Shown here one piece after another: positions 11,434 to 20,014 of a stretch of DNA of 64,000 nucleotides (positions within the stretch are counted from its first letter, which is position 1; each line of letters starts with the position of its first letter). A model generated the notes under the pieces. That model was not told the origin of the DNA. It ran no database searches and saw nothing but the letters and a program-made list of their open reading frames with translations. Location: contig NZ_UETC01000002.1 of the NCBI RefSeq assembly GCF_900116765.1, forward strand, positions 186,001-250,000, in the 5' to 3' direction. A program made the translations under genes and the position numbers. Origin of the DNA: Jannaschia seohaensis (GTDB lineage: Bacteria; Pseudomonadota; Alphaproteobacteria; Rhodobacterales; Rhodobacteraceae).

Positions 11434-12258
11434 TTGGCGCAGCGCAGCATTCTCATCACCGGATGTTCCAGCGGGATCGGGTTGGACGCCGCCCGCACAT
11501 TGGCGGAGCGGGGATGGAAAGTCTTCGCGTCCTGCCGGAAAGCCCAGGATTGCGCCCGCCTCGAGGCCAACGGGTTCAGCAGCCCGCGCATCGACTATGA
11601 GGACGCTACGACCTTCGACCCGGCGCTGGAGCGGGTCGCGGAAGAGACCGGCGGCACGCTCCACGCGCTTTTCAACAACGGCGCCTATGCCATTCCCGGC
11701 CTGGTCGAGGACCTGCCGACCGACGCGCTCCGCGCCAATTTCGAGGCCAACTTCTTCGGCTGGCACGACCTGACCCGCCGCGTCATCCCGATCATGCGCA
11801 CGCAGGGTCACGGCCGGATCGTCCAGAATTCGAGCGTTTTGGGCTTTGCCGCCATGCCCTGGCGCGGCAGCTACAACGCCACCAAGTTCGCGCTGGAGGG
11901 GCTGACCGACACGCTGCGTCTGGAAATGGCCGGCAGCGGTATCTACGTCTCTCTGATCGAGCCGGGGCCGATCACCTCCGCCTTCCGCATCAACGCCAAG
12001 AAGCAGTTCGATAAATGGATCGATTGGAAGAACGCCGCCCGCGCCTCGGACTACAAGGGCGAGATCGCGCGCCATTCCTCCACGGCTAAGGGCCGGTTCG
12101 AGCTTCCGCCCTCGGCGGTGACCGAAAAGCTGATCCACGCGATCGAGTCCGACCGCCCCCGCGCGCGCTACTACGTCACGGTCCCCACCCACATCGCCGG
12201 CACGATGAAACGCCTGGTGCCGACCGCGACTTTGGACCGAATTCTCTCGAAAGGCTGA
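11434..12258 (+). CDS. Short-chain dehydrogenase/reductase, TTG start
   Basis: NAD(P)-dependent SDR of unknown substrate, 274 residues. Rossmann motif TGCSSGIG, then NNGAYA in the NNAG position, then the catalytic Ser and YNATK. The C-terminal half (ITSAFRINAKKQFDKWIDW) is typical of SDRs annotated as lipid or oxo-acyl modifying. The start is TTG at 11434 with GGAGGCGAGG directly upstream. No ATG lies close enough to give a normal SDR N-terminus (LAQRSILITGCSSG). 104 bases downstream of the SH3 gene. Confidence 0.88.
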   Translation: MAQRSILITGCSSGIGLDAARTLAERGWKVFASCRKAQDCARLEANGFSSPRIDYEDATTFDPALERVAEETGGTLHALFNNGAYAIPGLVEDLPTDALRANFEANFFGWHDLTRRVIPIMRTQGHGRIVQNSSVLGFAAMPWRGSYNATKFALEGLTDTLRLEMAGSGIYVSLIEPGPITSAFRINAKKQFDKWIDWKNAARASDYKGEIARHSSTAKGRFELPPSAVTEKLIHAIESDRPRARYYVTVPTHIAGTMKRLVPTATLDRILSKG

Positions 12259-12299
12259 CACGGCCCACTAGGTAGCGGGGCCAAGCAACAGGAGCCAAC

Positions 12300-12500
12300 A
12301 TGGCAGATGATCCTCTTTTCTACGTCGTCGCCGCCGCCTGTCTGGCGGTGGTGGTGATCCTGCTCGTCGGCGTCGGCGGCTTCGCCAAGGGCGGCGAGTT
12401 CAACCGCAAGCACGGAAACCGGATGATGCGCTGGCGCATCTACGCGCAGTTCATCGCGGTCGCGCTGCTGCTCGGGTTCGTCTGGCTCCGCGGCGCCTGA
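12300..12500 (+). CDS. Twin-transmembrane (HIG1-domain) small membrane protein
   Basis: 66 residues with two hydrophobic helices (about 7-27 and 48-64) joined by a basic loop GEFNRKHGNRMMRWRIYAQF. The loop and the tail FIAVALLLGFVWL match the HIG1 family found in alphaproteobacteria and mitochondria, where it associates with cytochrome oxidase. The role here is inferred from the family only. AGGAG lies upstream of the ATG. Followed directly by three tandem hairpin units. Confidence 0.88.
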   Translation: MADDPLFYVVAAACLAVVVILLVGVGGFAKGGEFNRKHGNRMMRWRIYAQFIAVALLLGFVWLRGA

Positions 12501-12504
12501 CGGT

Positions 12505-12578
12505 CGCTCCGCGGGAGCGCGAATGACAAGCGCTCCGAAGGGGCGCGAGTGATAGTCGCTCCGAGGGAGCGCGAATAA
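12505..12578 (+). repeat. Three tandem 26-bp hairpin units
   Basis: Units begin at 12505, 12531 and 12557 with exact period 26. Each holds a 22-base core of the form CGCTCCGNRGGRGCGCGARTGA whose CGCTCC/GGAGCG arms can pair. The copies differ at a few sites, with some changes that disrupt and some that keep pairing. The last unit ends 25 bases before the adenosyltransferase ATG. Confidence 0.85.
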
Positions 12579-12603
12579 TGATCGGTCGAGAGGAGTGCGG
12601 CGA

Positions 12604-13179
12604 ATGGTCGTTCTGTCGAAGATTTACACCCGCACCGGTGATGCGGGAACCACTGCGCTGGGCAACGGAGAGCGCGTGCCGAAGACCTCCGCCCGGGTCG
12701 AGGCCTACGGCACCGTCGACGAGGCGAACGCGACGATCGGCCTGGCGCGCCAGCATGCCGAGGGCGAGATGGACGCGCGGCTGGCCGCGATCCAGAACGA
12801 CATGTTCGATCTGGGCGCGGATCTCTGCCGCCCGGACATGGCCAAGGATGCGGAGGCCGAATACCCCCCGCTGCGCATGGCCCCGGCCCAGGTCGAGCGG
12901 CTGGAGGCGGAGATCGACGCGATGAACGACGCGCTGGAGCCGCTGCGCAGCTTCGTGCTGCCGGGCGGCTCGGCGCTCTCGGCGCAGCTGCATCTCTGCC
13001 GCACGGTGACCCGCCGTGCGGAGCGGCGCTGCGTCGAACTGGCCCTCTCGGAGGACGTGAACGAAGCGGCGGTGAAATACCTAAACCGTTTGTCCGACTG
13101 GTTCTTCGTCGCCTCCCGCATCGCGAATGATGACGGGAAAGCGGATGTTCTCTGGATCCCTGGCGCGAACCGCGGTTGA
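12604..13179 (+). CDS. Cob(I)alamin adenosyltransferase, PduO type
   Basis: Transfers the adenosyl group of ATP to cob(I)alamin or cobyrinic acid a,c-diamide, giving coenzyme B12. 191 residues from ATG 12604, nine bases after GAGAGGAG. N-terminal ATP-binding motif YTRTGDAGTTALGNGERVPK, then RSFVLPGGS and the helix RTVTRRAERRCV, all diagnostic. Gene context gives no other B12 genes. Adenosylcobalamin would serve the B12-dependent mutases of the ethylmalonyl-CoA route, to which mcd in this window also belongs. Confidence 0.94.
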   Translation: MVVLSKIYTRTGDAGTTALGNGERVPKTSARVEAYGTVDEANATIGLARQHAEGEMDARLAAIQNDMFDLGADLCRPDMAKDAEAEYPPLRMAPAQVERLEAEIDAMNDALEPLRSFVLPGGSALSAQLHLCRTVTRRAERRCVELALSEDVNEAAVKYLNRLSDWFFVASRIANDDGKADVLWIPGANRG

Positions 13180-13189
13180 GGCCGAACTT

Positions 13190-13215
13190 GTAGGGCGGGG
13201 TTAACCCCGCCCTAC
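13190..13215. terminator. Perfect 26-bp palindrome after the adenosyltransferase gene
   Basis: GTAGGGCGGGG, TTAA, CCCCGCCCTAC: 11-bp arms with a 4-base centre and no mismatch. It starts 10 bases after the adenosyltransferase stop and can act as a stem-loop transcript end, though no T tract follows. It may instead be a repetitive palindromic element. Confidence 0.65.
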
Positions 13216-13346
13216 CCCACTGCCCTTCCGCCTCGCGACGTCAAACGTCAGGCCATTGCGTCAGATGGCCCTGGCCCTTCGTTTTCCGGCTGTCGGGTCC
13301 CTGCGCCCTGCGCTAAACGCACACCGAAGACGCGAAGGAGGAAGCC

Positions 13347-14105
13347 ATGAAGGTGCTGGTGCCCGTGAAGCGGGTGATCGACTACAACGTCAAGGTTCGG
13401 GTCAAGGCCGACGGGTCGGGCGTGGATCTGGCCAACGTCAAGATGTCCATGAATCCCTTCGACGAAATCGCCGTCGAGGAGGCGATCCGCCTCAAGGAAA
13501 AGGGCGCGGCCGAAGAGATCGTCGCCGTTTCCATCGGCGTGAAGCAGGCGCAGGAGACGCTGCGGACCGCGCTCGCCATGGGGGCCGACCGCGCCATCCT
13601 CGTCGTCGCGACCGATGACGTCCATCAGGACATCGAACCGCTCGCCGTCGCCAAGATCCTCAAGGGCGTCATCGACGAAGAGCAGCCAGGCCTCGTGCTG
13701 GCCGGCAAGCAGGCGATCGATAACGACATGAACGCCACCGGGCAGATGCTCTCGGCACTGCTGGGCTGGTCGCAGGCGACCTTCGCCTCGGAGGTAAACG
13801 TCGAGGGCGATCACGCCGTCGTCACCCGCGAGGTCGATGGCGGGCTCCAGACCATCAAGGTCAAGATGCCGACCATCGTGACGGTCGACCTGCGTCTGAA
13901 CGAGCCGCGCTATGCTTCCCTGCCGAACATCATGAAGGCCAAGAAGAAGCCGCTGGATGAGAAGACGCCCGCCGATTACGGCGTCGACGTCGCCCCGCGG
14001 CTGGAGATCGTGAAGACGTCCGAGCCTGAGGCCCGCAAGGCCGGGGAAATGGTGCCGGATGTCGACACGCTCGTAGCGAAACTCAAGGAAGTGGGAGCTG
14101 TGTGA
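13347..14105 (+). CDS. etfB: Electron transfer flavoprotein beta subunit
   Basis: 252 residues, the usual length. Binds AMP and forms the ETF heterodimer that takes electrons from acyl-CoA dehydrogenases and passes them to ETF-ubiquinone oxidoreductase. Sequence starts [20 protein letters not shown] and contains the ETF-beta signature region ([20 protein letters not shown], then [20 protein letters not shown]). A very strong AAGGAGG ribosome site precedes the ATG. It overlaps etfA by one base (TGATG), so the two are co-translated. Mcd in this window is a likely electron donor. Confidence 0.97.
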   Translation: MKVLVPVKRVIDYNVKVRVKADGSGVDLANVKMSMNPFDEIAVEEAIRLKEKGAAEEIVAVSIGVKQAQETLRTALAMGADRAILVVATDDVHQDIEPLAVAKILKGVIDEEQPGLVLAGKQAIDNDMNATGQMLSALLGWSQATFASEVNVEGDHAVVTREVDGGLQTIKVKMPTIVTVDLRLNEPRYASLPNIMKAKKKPLDEKTPADYGVDVAPRLEIVKTSEPEARKAGEMVPDVDTLVAKLKEVGAV

Positions 14106-15034
14106 TGGCCGTTCTTCTGATCGGAGAAGTGACCAACGGGGAACTCAACGTCGACGCGACCTCCAAGGCACTGACGGCGGCGACCCAGCTGGGCGAAGTG
14201 ACACTGCTCTGCGCCGGGGCCTCGGCCGCGGCCGCCGGAGAAACGGCGGCGACGTTGGCGGGCGTGGCCAAGGTGCTGGTCGCAGAGGATCCGTCCCTGG
14301 GCCACCGCCTGGCGGAGCCGACCGCGGCGCTGGTCGTCGGGCTCGCCGGCGACTACAAGCACATCCTGGCACCGTCGACGACCGACGCGAAGAACGTGAT
14401 GCCCCGGATCGCCGCCCTGCTCGACGTTATGATCCTCTCGGACGTGACCGCCGTGGTGGATGCCGACACGTTCGAGCGCCCGATCTACGCCGGCAACGCA
14501 ATCCAGACTGTCAAATCGTCCGACGCGACCAAGGTCATGACGATCCGGACCTCGACCTTCGACGCCGCGGGCGACGGCAATTCGGCCCCGATCGAGACGA
14601 TCGCGGCAGCCGAAAATCCCGGCCTGAGCGAGTGGGTCGAGGACAAGGTTGCCGAGAGCGATCGCCCCGAGCTGACCTCGGCCGGAGTTGTCGTGTCCGG
14701 TGGACGAGGCGTGGGCTCCGAGGAAGACTTCAAGATCATCGAAGGTCTGGCCGACAAGCTGGGCGCGGCGGTGGGCGCGTCCCGCGCCGCGGTCGACTCG
14801 GGCTACGCGCCGAACGACTGGCAGGTCGGACAGACCGGCAAGGTCGTGGCGCCGGATCTCTATATCGCCGTCGGCATCTCGGGTGCGATCCAGCACCTTG
14901 CCGGGATGAAGGACTCCAAGGTGATCGTCGCGATCAACAAGGACGAAGAAGCGCCGATCTTCCAGGTCGCCGATTACGGCTTGGTGGGCGACCTCTTCAC
15001 CGTGGTGCCGGAACTGACCGAAAAGCTGGGCTAA
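14105..15034 (+). CDS. etfA: Electron transfer flavoprotein alpha subunit
   Basis: 309 residues. Carries FAD in the C-terminal domain: [36 protein letters not shown] and [19 protein letters not shown] are all present. Start ATG 14105 shares its A with the etfB stop. A GTG at 14102 would lie inside the etfB stop region and is not needed. A strong terminator follows 33 bases after the stop. Confidence 0.97.
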   Translation: MAVLLIGEVTNGELNVDATSKALTAATQLGEVTLLCAGASAAAAGETAATLAGVAKVLVAEDPSLGHRLAEPTAALVVGLAGDYKHILAPSTTDAKNVMPRIAALLDVMILSDVTAVVDADTFERPIYAGNAIQTVKSSDATKVMTIRTSTFDAAGDGNSAPIETIAAAENPGLSEWVEDKVAESDRPELTSAGVVVSGGRGVGSEEDFKIIEGLADKLGAAVGASRAAVDSGYAPNDWQVGQTGKVVAPDLYIAVGISGAIQHLAGMKDSKVIVAINKDEEAPIFQVADYGLVGDLFTVVPELTEKLG

Positions 15035-15066
15035 GCGCCCGGCTCTTCGGCCCTGTCGGACCTCAT

Positions 15067-15096
15067 CGCCGCGGCCTTCCCTGGCCGCGGCGTTTT
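15067..15096 (+). terminator. Rho-independent terminator after etfA
   Basis: 10-bp perfect stem CGCCGCGGCC / GGCCGCGGCG with loop TTCCCT, followed by TTTT. It ends the etfBA operon and lies just before the convergent DUF6473 gene stop. Confidence 0.92.
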
Positions 15097-15100
15097 GCGC

Positions 15101-15919
15101 TCAGGCCGCCGCCTGATCCCGCCAGCCCAGCGCCTTGGCGAGAGCGATACCGACCCGATCATGCGCCAATTGCGGAAAGGCGCCCAAGGCCGCCAACTCC
15201 TCCCCCTCGGAAAATACGAGCCCCTTTGGTCGGCGGTCAAGCCGATCCTCGGTCACGTCGCAATGGACGAGCTTGTCGATCAACGGCCTGAGCTTCTGTA
15301 TCATGTCCACGGTCACGAAGAGCGGCTCGGGTCCCAGCGCGTCGTTGCCCGGGTCCTCGATCCACAGCAGGATCTTTTCGCCGGGGATACGAGAGAGCAG
15401 AAGGCGCATGCGCGCGACCCAGGCCTCTCCCAACTCACGGGTGACCATCGCGAACTTGTCCGGACTGGCATGTTGCAGCGTCACCAGCATGTGCCGGGTG
15501 AAGGCGAAGTCGCTGAAATCCACGTCCTGAAACAGCGTCTCCATCAGGACGGACCGGTGCAGGAAGCGATCGTTGCGACGTGGATGCACGGTATAGAACC
15601 GGTTCGACAGGTTGGCCGCGCCCATCGCCTGGACGATCACCGTCTCCGCGCCCGCGATCACCGGATGCAGCGTTTCGTCCCGGGCGAACACGTCCAGCCC
15701 GCCATTGTGAACGCCCAGATTGACGACCCGGCGATGCGTCAGCTCGGCCACGCGGTCGCAGAACGGATCCTCGACGAACTTGCCGTAGGTCTCGCTGCCG
15801 CCCAAGACGACCGTATAGGGCCGCGTGAGCTCGACCCGCGGACCGCGGAACGGAATCCGGCACGCCCCGTAGCGGCAGGGGTAATAGTCGAGCGGAGCAT
15901 CGGGCTGCAGTTGGGCCAT
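15101..15919 (-). CDS. DUF6473 family protein
   Basis: 272 residues from MAQLQPDAPLDYYPCRYG. The segments CRIPFRGPRVEL, VVLGGSETYGKFVEDPF, VIVQAMGAANLSNRFYTVHP RRNDRFL and the closing helix match a family common in Rhodobacterales that I recognise as DUF6473. Function unknown. The LGGSETYGKF and LGVHNGGLD segments recall SGNH-hydrolase-like folds, which is inference only. The open frame continues 70 codons upstream without homology, so the internal ATG is chosen. Convergent with etfA. Confidence 0.82.
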   Translation of the reverse strand: MAQLQPDAPLDYYPCRYGACRIPFRGPRVELTRPYTVVLGGSETYGKFVEDPFCDRVAELTHRRVVNLGVHNGGLDVFARDETLHPVIAGAETVIVQAMGAANLSNRFYTVHPRRNDRFLHRSVLMETLFQDVDFSDFAFTRHMLVTLQHASPDKFAMVTRELGEAWVARMRLLLSRIPGEKILLWIEDPGNDALGPEPLFVTVDMIQKLRPLIDKLVHCDVTEDRLDRRPKGLVFSEGEELAALGAFPQLAHDRVGIALAKALGWRDQAAA

Positions 15920-16069
15920 CGTCCTCGGGGCGCGTGATTCGCTGGATACGTTCAGCTTTGCCCGAGACGGGTTGACGATAGGTTGAGCCCTGCATTCGAC
16001 ACAAATCGACGGCGCTTGCGGCCCCTCGCCGCGCTGATATGGTCGCGCCAGCAATCCGGAGGGACCGCC

Positions 16070-16948
16070 ATGGAGATCGGCAGCATCGGCATCGTAGGCG
16101 CCGGGCAGATGGGCAACGGCATCGCCCATGTCTGCGCATTGGCGGGCTATGACGTGGTCCTCACCGATGTGAGCGAGGACGCGCTGGCCGCCGCGCTGAA
16201 CCTGGTGACCAAAAATCTGGACCGTCAGGTCTCCCGCGAGAAGATCGACGCCGCCGAGCGCGACGCGGCGCTCGCGCGGATCCGCACCACGCCGACCCTG
16301 ATCGACTGCGCGAAATGCGATCTCATCATCGAAGCCGCGACCGAGCGGGAGACCGTCAAGCAGGCCATCTTCGAAGACCTAGTGCCGCATCTCGCGCCGC
16401 AGACGATCCTGACCTCGAACACCTCGTCGATCTCGATCACGCGGCTGGGCTCGCGGACCGACCGGCCGCAGAAATTCATGGGCTTCCACTTCATGAACCC
16501 GGTGCCGGTGATGCAACTGGTCGAGCTGATCCGAGGCATCGCCACCGATCAGGAGACCTTCGACGCCTGCAAATCCGTGGTGGACCGGCTGGGCAAGCAG
16601 GCTGCGACCGCCGAGGACTTCCCCGCCTTCATCGTCAACCGCATCCTGATGCCGATGATCAACGAAGCGGTCTATGTCCTCTATGAGGGGGTGGGCACGA
16701 TCAAGTCGATCGACACCTCGATGCGGCTGGGGGCGAACCACCCGATGGGGCCCCTGGCCCTGGCCGATTTCATCGGGCTGGATACCTGTCTCGCCATCAT
16801 GAACGTGCTGCATGACGGGCTGGCGGACACGAAATACCGGCCCTGTCCCCTGCTGGTGAAATATGTCGAGGCCGGATGGCTGGGCCGCAAGACGCAGCGG
16901 GGATTTTACGATTACCGGGGGGACGGCGATCCCGTGCCGACGCGCTGA
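16070..16948 (+). CDS. 3-hydroxybutyryl-CoA dehydrogenase
   Basis: NAD(P)-dependent oxidation of 3-hydroxyacyl-CoA. 292 residues. N-terminal dinucleotide site IGIVGAGQMGNGIAHVCALA, catalytic region MGFHFMNPVPVMQLVELI, and the C-terminal dimerisation domain with NRILMPMINEAVYVLYEGVG and GNHPMGPL-like ANHPMGPLALADFIGLD. Family members act in butyrate, polyhydroxybutyrate or acetate metabolism. Start ATG 16070 has CGGAGGGA upstream; an extended frame to 15983 is not needed. Usually written hbd or paaH-like; I leave the symbol open. Confidence 0.93.
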   Translation: MEIGSIGIVGAGQMGNGIAHVCALAGYDVVLTDVSEDALAAALNLVTKNLDRQVSREKIDAAERDAALARIRTTPTLIDCAKCDLIIEAATERETVKQAIFEDLVPHLAPQTILTSNTSSISITRLGSRTDRPQKFMGFHFMNPVPVMQLVELIRGIATDQETFDACKSVVDRLGKQAATAEDFPAFIVNRILMPMINEAVYVLYEGVGTIKSIDTSMRLGANHPMGPLALADFIGLDTCLAIMNVLHDGLADTKYRPCPLLVKYVEAGWLGRKTQRGFYDYRGDGDPVPTR

Positions 16949-16972
16949 GCGCGCCACCGGAGACCTGCGAGG

Positions 16973-17860
16973 TCAGCCTTCCAGCGTGCGGGCGCGCAGC
17001 CAGGCCATGAACTCCTTGGGATTTTGGGCCATCGGCCCCCATTCCGCCGGCCGGATCGGCGCCCGGATGACGGGGGCTTGCGGCTTGTTCAGGGCATACA
17101 CCACCTCATGCAGCAGAAGGCCCTGCCGCAGCGTCGCCGATACCTGGTTGGCGATCTGGTAGGCGCGGGAGTTGCTGCCGGCGAAGTGGACCGGCAAAAC
17201 CGTCGCACCGCTGAGCCGGATGATCTTGGCTGTGAACGGGTTCCACTCCTTTTCGACGGCAGGGCCCAAGGCCGTCTCGGAGGAAGCGACCGAGCCTGAC
17301 GGAAACAGGACGATGACGCCGCCATCCGAGAGATGAGCCATCGTCTCGCGCCGCATCTCCAGGTTCCGCTCCCGCGCGTCGGCCTCGTGCGGGAACGGGA
17401 CGGGGATCATGAACTGCCCGATCTCGGGCACCCCGGTTAGAAGCGACCGGGTAAGGATCTTGTAATCCGTCCGCACGCGCCCGATCAGATCAGCGAGGAC
17501 CATGCCGTCGACCAGGCCGTGGGGATGGTTGGCCACCACCACGAGAGGTCCGGTCGCCGGGATGCGCGTGATCTGCTCGGCGGGCGTGTCGATGCGGATG
17601 CCCATCACTCGCAGGGCATGGGCGAAGAATTCCTGCCCCTCCTCGACGCCCTCACGTTCGAACTTGCGGATGAGATAGAGCAGGCGCGCCTTGCCGGTCA
17701 GCCACTCCATCACGCGGATTACAGCGGCGCGGCGCGGGTCGGTGAAGGTGCCCGCATAGCTCAGCTTGGTGCGGTCATACGGGACGTATCCGTCGGGCAC
17801 TCCCGGCTCTTCGGCCTCCGACGGCTTGGACGGTTCTCGCAGGTAACTGATGTCGCTCAC
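16973..17860 (-). CDS. Lysophospholipid acyltransferase family protein, GTG start
   Basis: 295 residues. PlsC-type glycerolipid acyltransferase: the catalytic HX4D box is NHPHGLVDG, and motif III reads FPSGSVA in place of the usual FPEG. Membrane-associated, probably acylating a lysolipid. The start is a GTG at 17860 that overlaps the HPr stop (ATGTGA), with GAGAGGGA upstream, so it is coupled to the PTS genes. ATG 18055 upstream would read through HPr out of frame and is rejected. The link between this enzyme and the PTS module is unexplained. Confidence 0.87.
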   Translation of the reverse strand: MSDISYLREPSKPSEAEEPGVPDGYVPYDRTKLSYAGTFTDPRRAAVIRVMEWLTGKARLLYLIRKFEREGVEEGQEFFAHALRVMGIRIDTPAEQITRIPATGPLVVVANHPHGLVDGMVLADLIGRVRTDYKILTRSLLTGVPEIGQFMIPVPFPHEADARERNLEMRRETMAHLSDGGVIVLFPSGSVASSETALGPAVEKEWNPFTAKIIRLSGATVLPVHFAGSNSRAYQIANQVSATLRQGLLLHEVVYALNKPQAPVIRAPIRPAEWGPMAQNPKEFMAWLRARTLEG

Positions 17861-18126
17861 ATTCCCTCTCCGAACCTGTCGGCCACCAGCGCGGCCAACG
17901 CGTCCATCAGCGCCTCCGCCTCCGGGCCTTCCGTCTCGACCTCGATCTGCGTACCGCATGCGGCGGCCAGCATCAGCAGGCCCATGATCGAGTCGCCCCC
18001 GGCCTGCATCCCGTCGCGGGAGACGGTCGCCGTGGCGTCGAACCGCTCCACGCATTCGACGAACTTGGCCGAGGCCCGGGCGTGCAGGCCCTTTTCGTTA
18101 ACGATATCCAATACCCGCCGTGGCAT
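17857..18126 (-). CDS. HPr family phosphocarrier protein
   Basis: 89 residues. Both phosphorylation sites are visible: His15 in NEKGLHARASAKFV (phosphorylated by enzyme I) and Ser46 in GGDSIMGLLMLAA (target of HprK). Sits in an operon with EIIA, RapZ, HprK and ChvG/ChvI but without sugar-transport EIIB/C genes, so a regulatory rather than transport role is expected in alphaproteobacteria. Confidence 0.95.
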   Translation of the reverse strand: MPRRVLDIVNEKGLHARASAKFVECVERFDATATVSRDGMQAGGDSIMGLLMLAAACGTQIEVETEGPEAEALMDALAALVADRFGEGM

Positions 18127-18156
18127 GTCCCCTCCCGGCCCGCCCCAGCCCGCCGA

Positions 18157-18549
18157 TCAGGCGGCCGGCCCCTGTGCGACGTCCATGTAGCGCATTCCCG
18201 CGGCCTTGGCCAAGGCGACCGCCTCGGACACCGGCTTGGCGCGGCTTCGCGCCAGCTTGATCAGCGCCGGAAGGTTGGCGCCGTAGAAGATCACGCGATC
18301 CTCGGGCTGGCAGGCCGCCATCGAGAGATTGGAGGGCGAACCGCCGAAAATGTCGGTGACGATCACCACGCCCTGCCCTTCATCCACGGCATCGGCGGCA
18401 GCACGTATCTCGGCTTGTTTGGAGGCCCGGTCGCAGGCCGCGGAGACGGTGATCGCGCGCACACCGTGCTGCGGACCGATGACGTGTTCCACCGCCTTCA
18501 GATACTCATCCGCAAGCCCGCCATGGGCAACGATCACAATCCCGATCAA
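18157..18549 (-). CDS. PTS EIIA component, mannose/fructose type
   Basis: 130 residues. Starts MIGIVIVAHGGLADEYLKAV, placing the phospho-accepting His at position 9 as in EIIA-Man. The VTDIFGGSPSNLS segment is the family's conserved loop. No membrane EIIC/D partner is nearby, so it is likely a regulatory phosphoprotein. The ATG overlaps the rapZ stop by 4 bases, and HPr follows 30 bases downstream. Confidence 0.93.
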   Translation of the reverse strand: MIGIVIVAHGGLADEYLKAVEHVIGPQHGVRAITVSAACDRASKQAEIRAAADAVDEGQGVVIVTDIFGGSPSNLSMAACQPEDRVIFYGANLPALIKLARSRAKPVSEAVALAKAAGMRYMDVAQGPAA

Positions 18550-19481
18550 CCGGCAGTCCCTCCGTCGGCCCGAGGGGCAGGCCGCGCGGCTTGGGGATCT
18601 TCCGCGTGCCCGGGCCCGCGACGATCCAGTTCCCTGTGGCGACTAGACACCCGCCACCCCGCCTCCGCAAGAGTGGCCGTCAGCATTTCGGTGACCGCGA
18701 CCGAGCGATGCTTGCCCCCAGTGCAGCCCAGCCCGATCGTGAGATGCGCCCGCCCCTCGGCCCGGTAGGCCGGCAGGGTCGACAGGATCAGTCCGCTCAT
18801 CCGCTCGTAGAAATCCGCGAAGCGCGGGTCGGAGGTGACATGCGCCGCCACGTCCGGGTGCAGCCCGGTATGGGCGCGCAGCTCCGGCACCCAATGCGGG
18901 TTCGCGAGAAAGCGCAGATCGAACACGATATCGAGTCCGCGCGGCAGGCCCCGCTTATAGCTGAAGGACTGGACCGAAACGGACAGATCGGAGTCGCGTC
19001 CGAAGAGACGCACCACCTCGGCCTTGAGCGTGTGGACGGTGAAGTGGGTCGTGTCGATTGAGACATCCGCCTCGGCGCGAATATCCGAGAGGAGGTCGAG
19101 TTCCCGGCGCACCCCGGTCTCAGCGTCCTCGGACGGGGCCAGCGGATGGCGGCGGCGCGTCTCGGAGAAGCGAGCGATGAGCTTGTCGGCATCGCAGTCC
19201 AGGTACAGCAACCGCGCGGCCACGCTGGGATCGGCCCGCAGCGCCGCCATGCGCGACAAGAGCCCATCCACACTGAAATCCCGGTTGCGGACATCGAAGC
19301 AGAGCGCGAGGGGCTGCGGGTCATCCTGCGACGAGGAAAGAAGCCGCTCCAGAAGCGACATCGGCAGATTGTCGATCACCTCCCAGCCGCTGTCTTCGAG
19401 GGCACGAAGCGCGGTCGTGCGCCCCGCGCCGGACGGGCCGGTCACGAGAAGCAAGTCTGGCGCGGTATCGGTGGAGGTCAC
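18546..19481 (-). CDS. rapZ: RNase adapter protein RapZ
   Basis: Nucleotide-binding adapter of the YvcJ/RapZ family; in enterobacteria it controls glmS small RNAs and in others it binds nucleotide-sugar related ligands. 311 residues from GTG 19481; a TTG at 19499 is an alternative. Walker A reads GPSGAGRTT with Arg for Lys, as seen in other alphaproteobacteria. DNLP, SFSYKRGLP, FDLRFLANP and the C-terminal GLGCTGGKHRSVAVTE motif are all present. It lies between hprK and EIIA in the conserved order. Confidence 0.94.
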   Translation of the reverse strand: MTSTDTAPDLLLVTGPSGAGRTTALRALEDSGWEVIDNLPMSLLERLLSSSQDDPQPLALCFDVRNRDFSVDGLLSRMAALRADPSVAARLLYLDCDADKLIARFSETRRRHPLAPSEDAETGVRRELDLLSDIRAEADVSIDTTHFTVHTLKAEVVRLFGRDSDLSVSVQSFSYKRGLPRGLDIVFDLRFLANPHWVPELRAHTGLHPDVAAHVTSDPRFADFYERMSGLILSTLPAYRAEGRAHLTIGLGCTGGKHRSVAVTEMLTATLAEAGWRVSSRHRELDRRGPGHAEDPQAARPAPRADGGTAG

Positions 19482-19581
19482 ACGGGCACTCTGGCGCAAT
19501 GGGTCAACGAGGGAAGTAGTGCTGCGGCTAAGCGGAAGAAAGGGCGCCGCGATACTATCGCAGGATGGTGATGCCTTGAGG

Positions 19582-20010
19582 TCATGGCAGAGCCCGGAGC
19601 CAGAGCGTCAGCTTGGCGCCCAGATCCGGCGCCGCGGCGTGACGCAGGAGGGGAACGCGGTGCCCGGCCAGATCGAGCGTCTCGGGCTCCGGCAGGCGGG
19701 CCGTGGGGGCGGCAAGCAGGAGCGACGCCGAAAACGGCGCGGGGGCGACGGGGCAGGCGACCAGACCTAAGCCGCGCAGCTCGATCAGGGCCGACGCCCC
19801 CGGCGGCGGCGCCAACCGGCCATCCTCCAGGATCTCGACCCGGTCGTCGGAGACGAGCGTTGCGCCCAGCGCGATCATCTGCGCCGCGACGGAGGACTTG
19901 CCCGAGCCCGACGGTCCCAAAATCAAGAGGCCGCGCCCCGAGCAGGACACGGCCGTCGCATGGATGGCATGGCGGCCCGGAGCGACGCGATGCGCCTCGG
20001 GCAGGTCCAT
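19582..20010 (-). CDS. hprK: HPr kinase/phosphorylase, short kinase-only form
   Basis: Phosphorylates and dephosphorylates Ser46 of HPr. 142 residues, the short alphaproteobacterial form that has only the C-terminal kinase domain (Gram-positive HprK is over 300). Walker A GPSGSGKS at 32-39, preceded by IHATAV; VSDDRVEI follows in place of the longer family motif. ATG 20010 is 4 bases after the chvG stop. The frame extends back to 20037 but that would overlap chvG. Next gene is rapZ after 100 bases. Confidence 0.92.
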   Translation of the reverse strand: MDLPEAHRVAPGRHAIHATAVSCSGRGLLILGPSGSGKSSVAAQMIALGATLVSDDRVEILEDGRLAPPPGASALIELRGLGLVACPVAPAPFSASLLLAAPTARLPEPETLDLAGHRVPLLRHAAAPDLGAKLTLWLRALP

Positions 20011-20014
20011 CCGA

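Noticed and set aside
12501-12603. Cobalamin riboswitch before the adenosyltransferase gene
   Set aside because: Too short, and no B12-box; the space is filled with three short hairpins.
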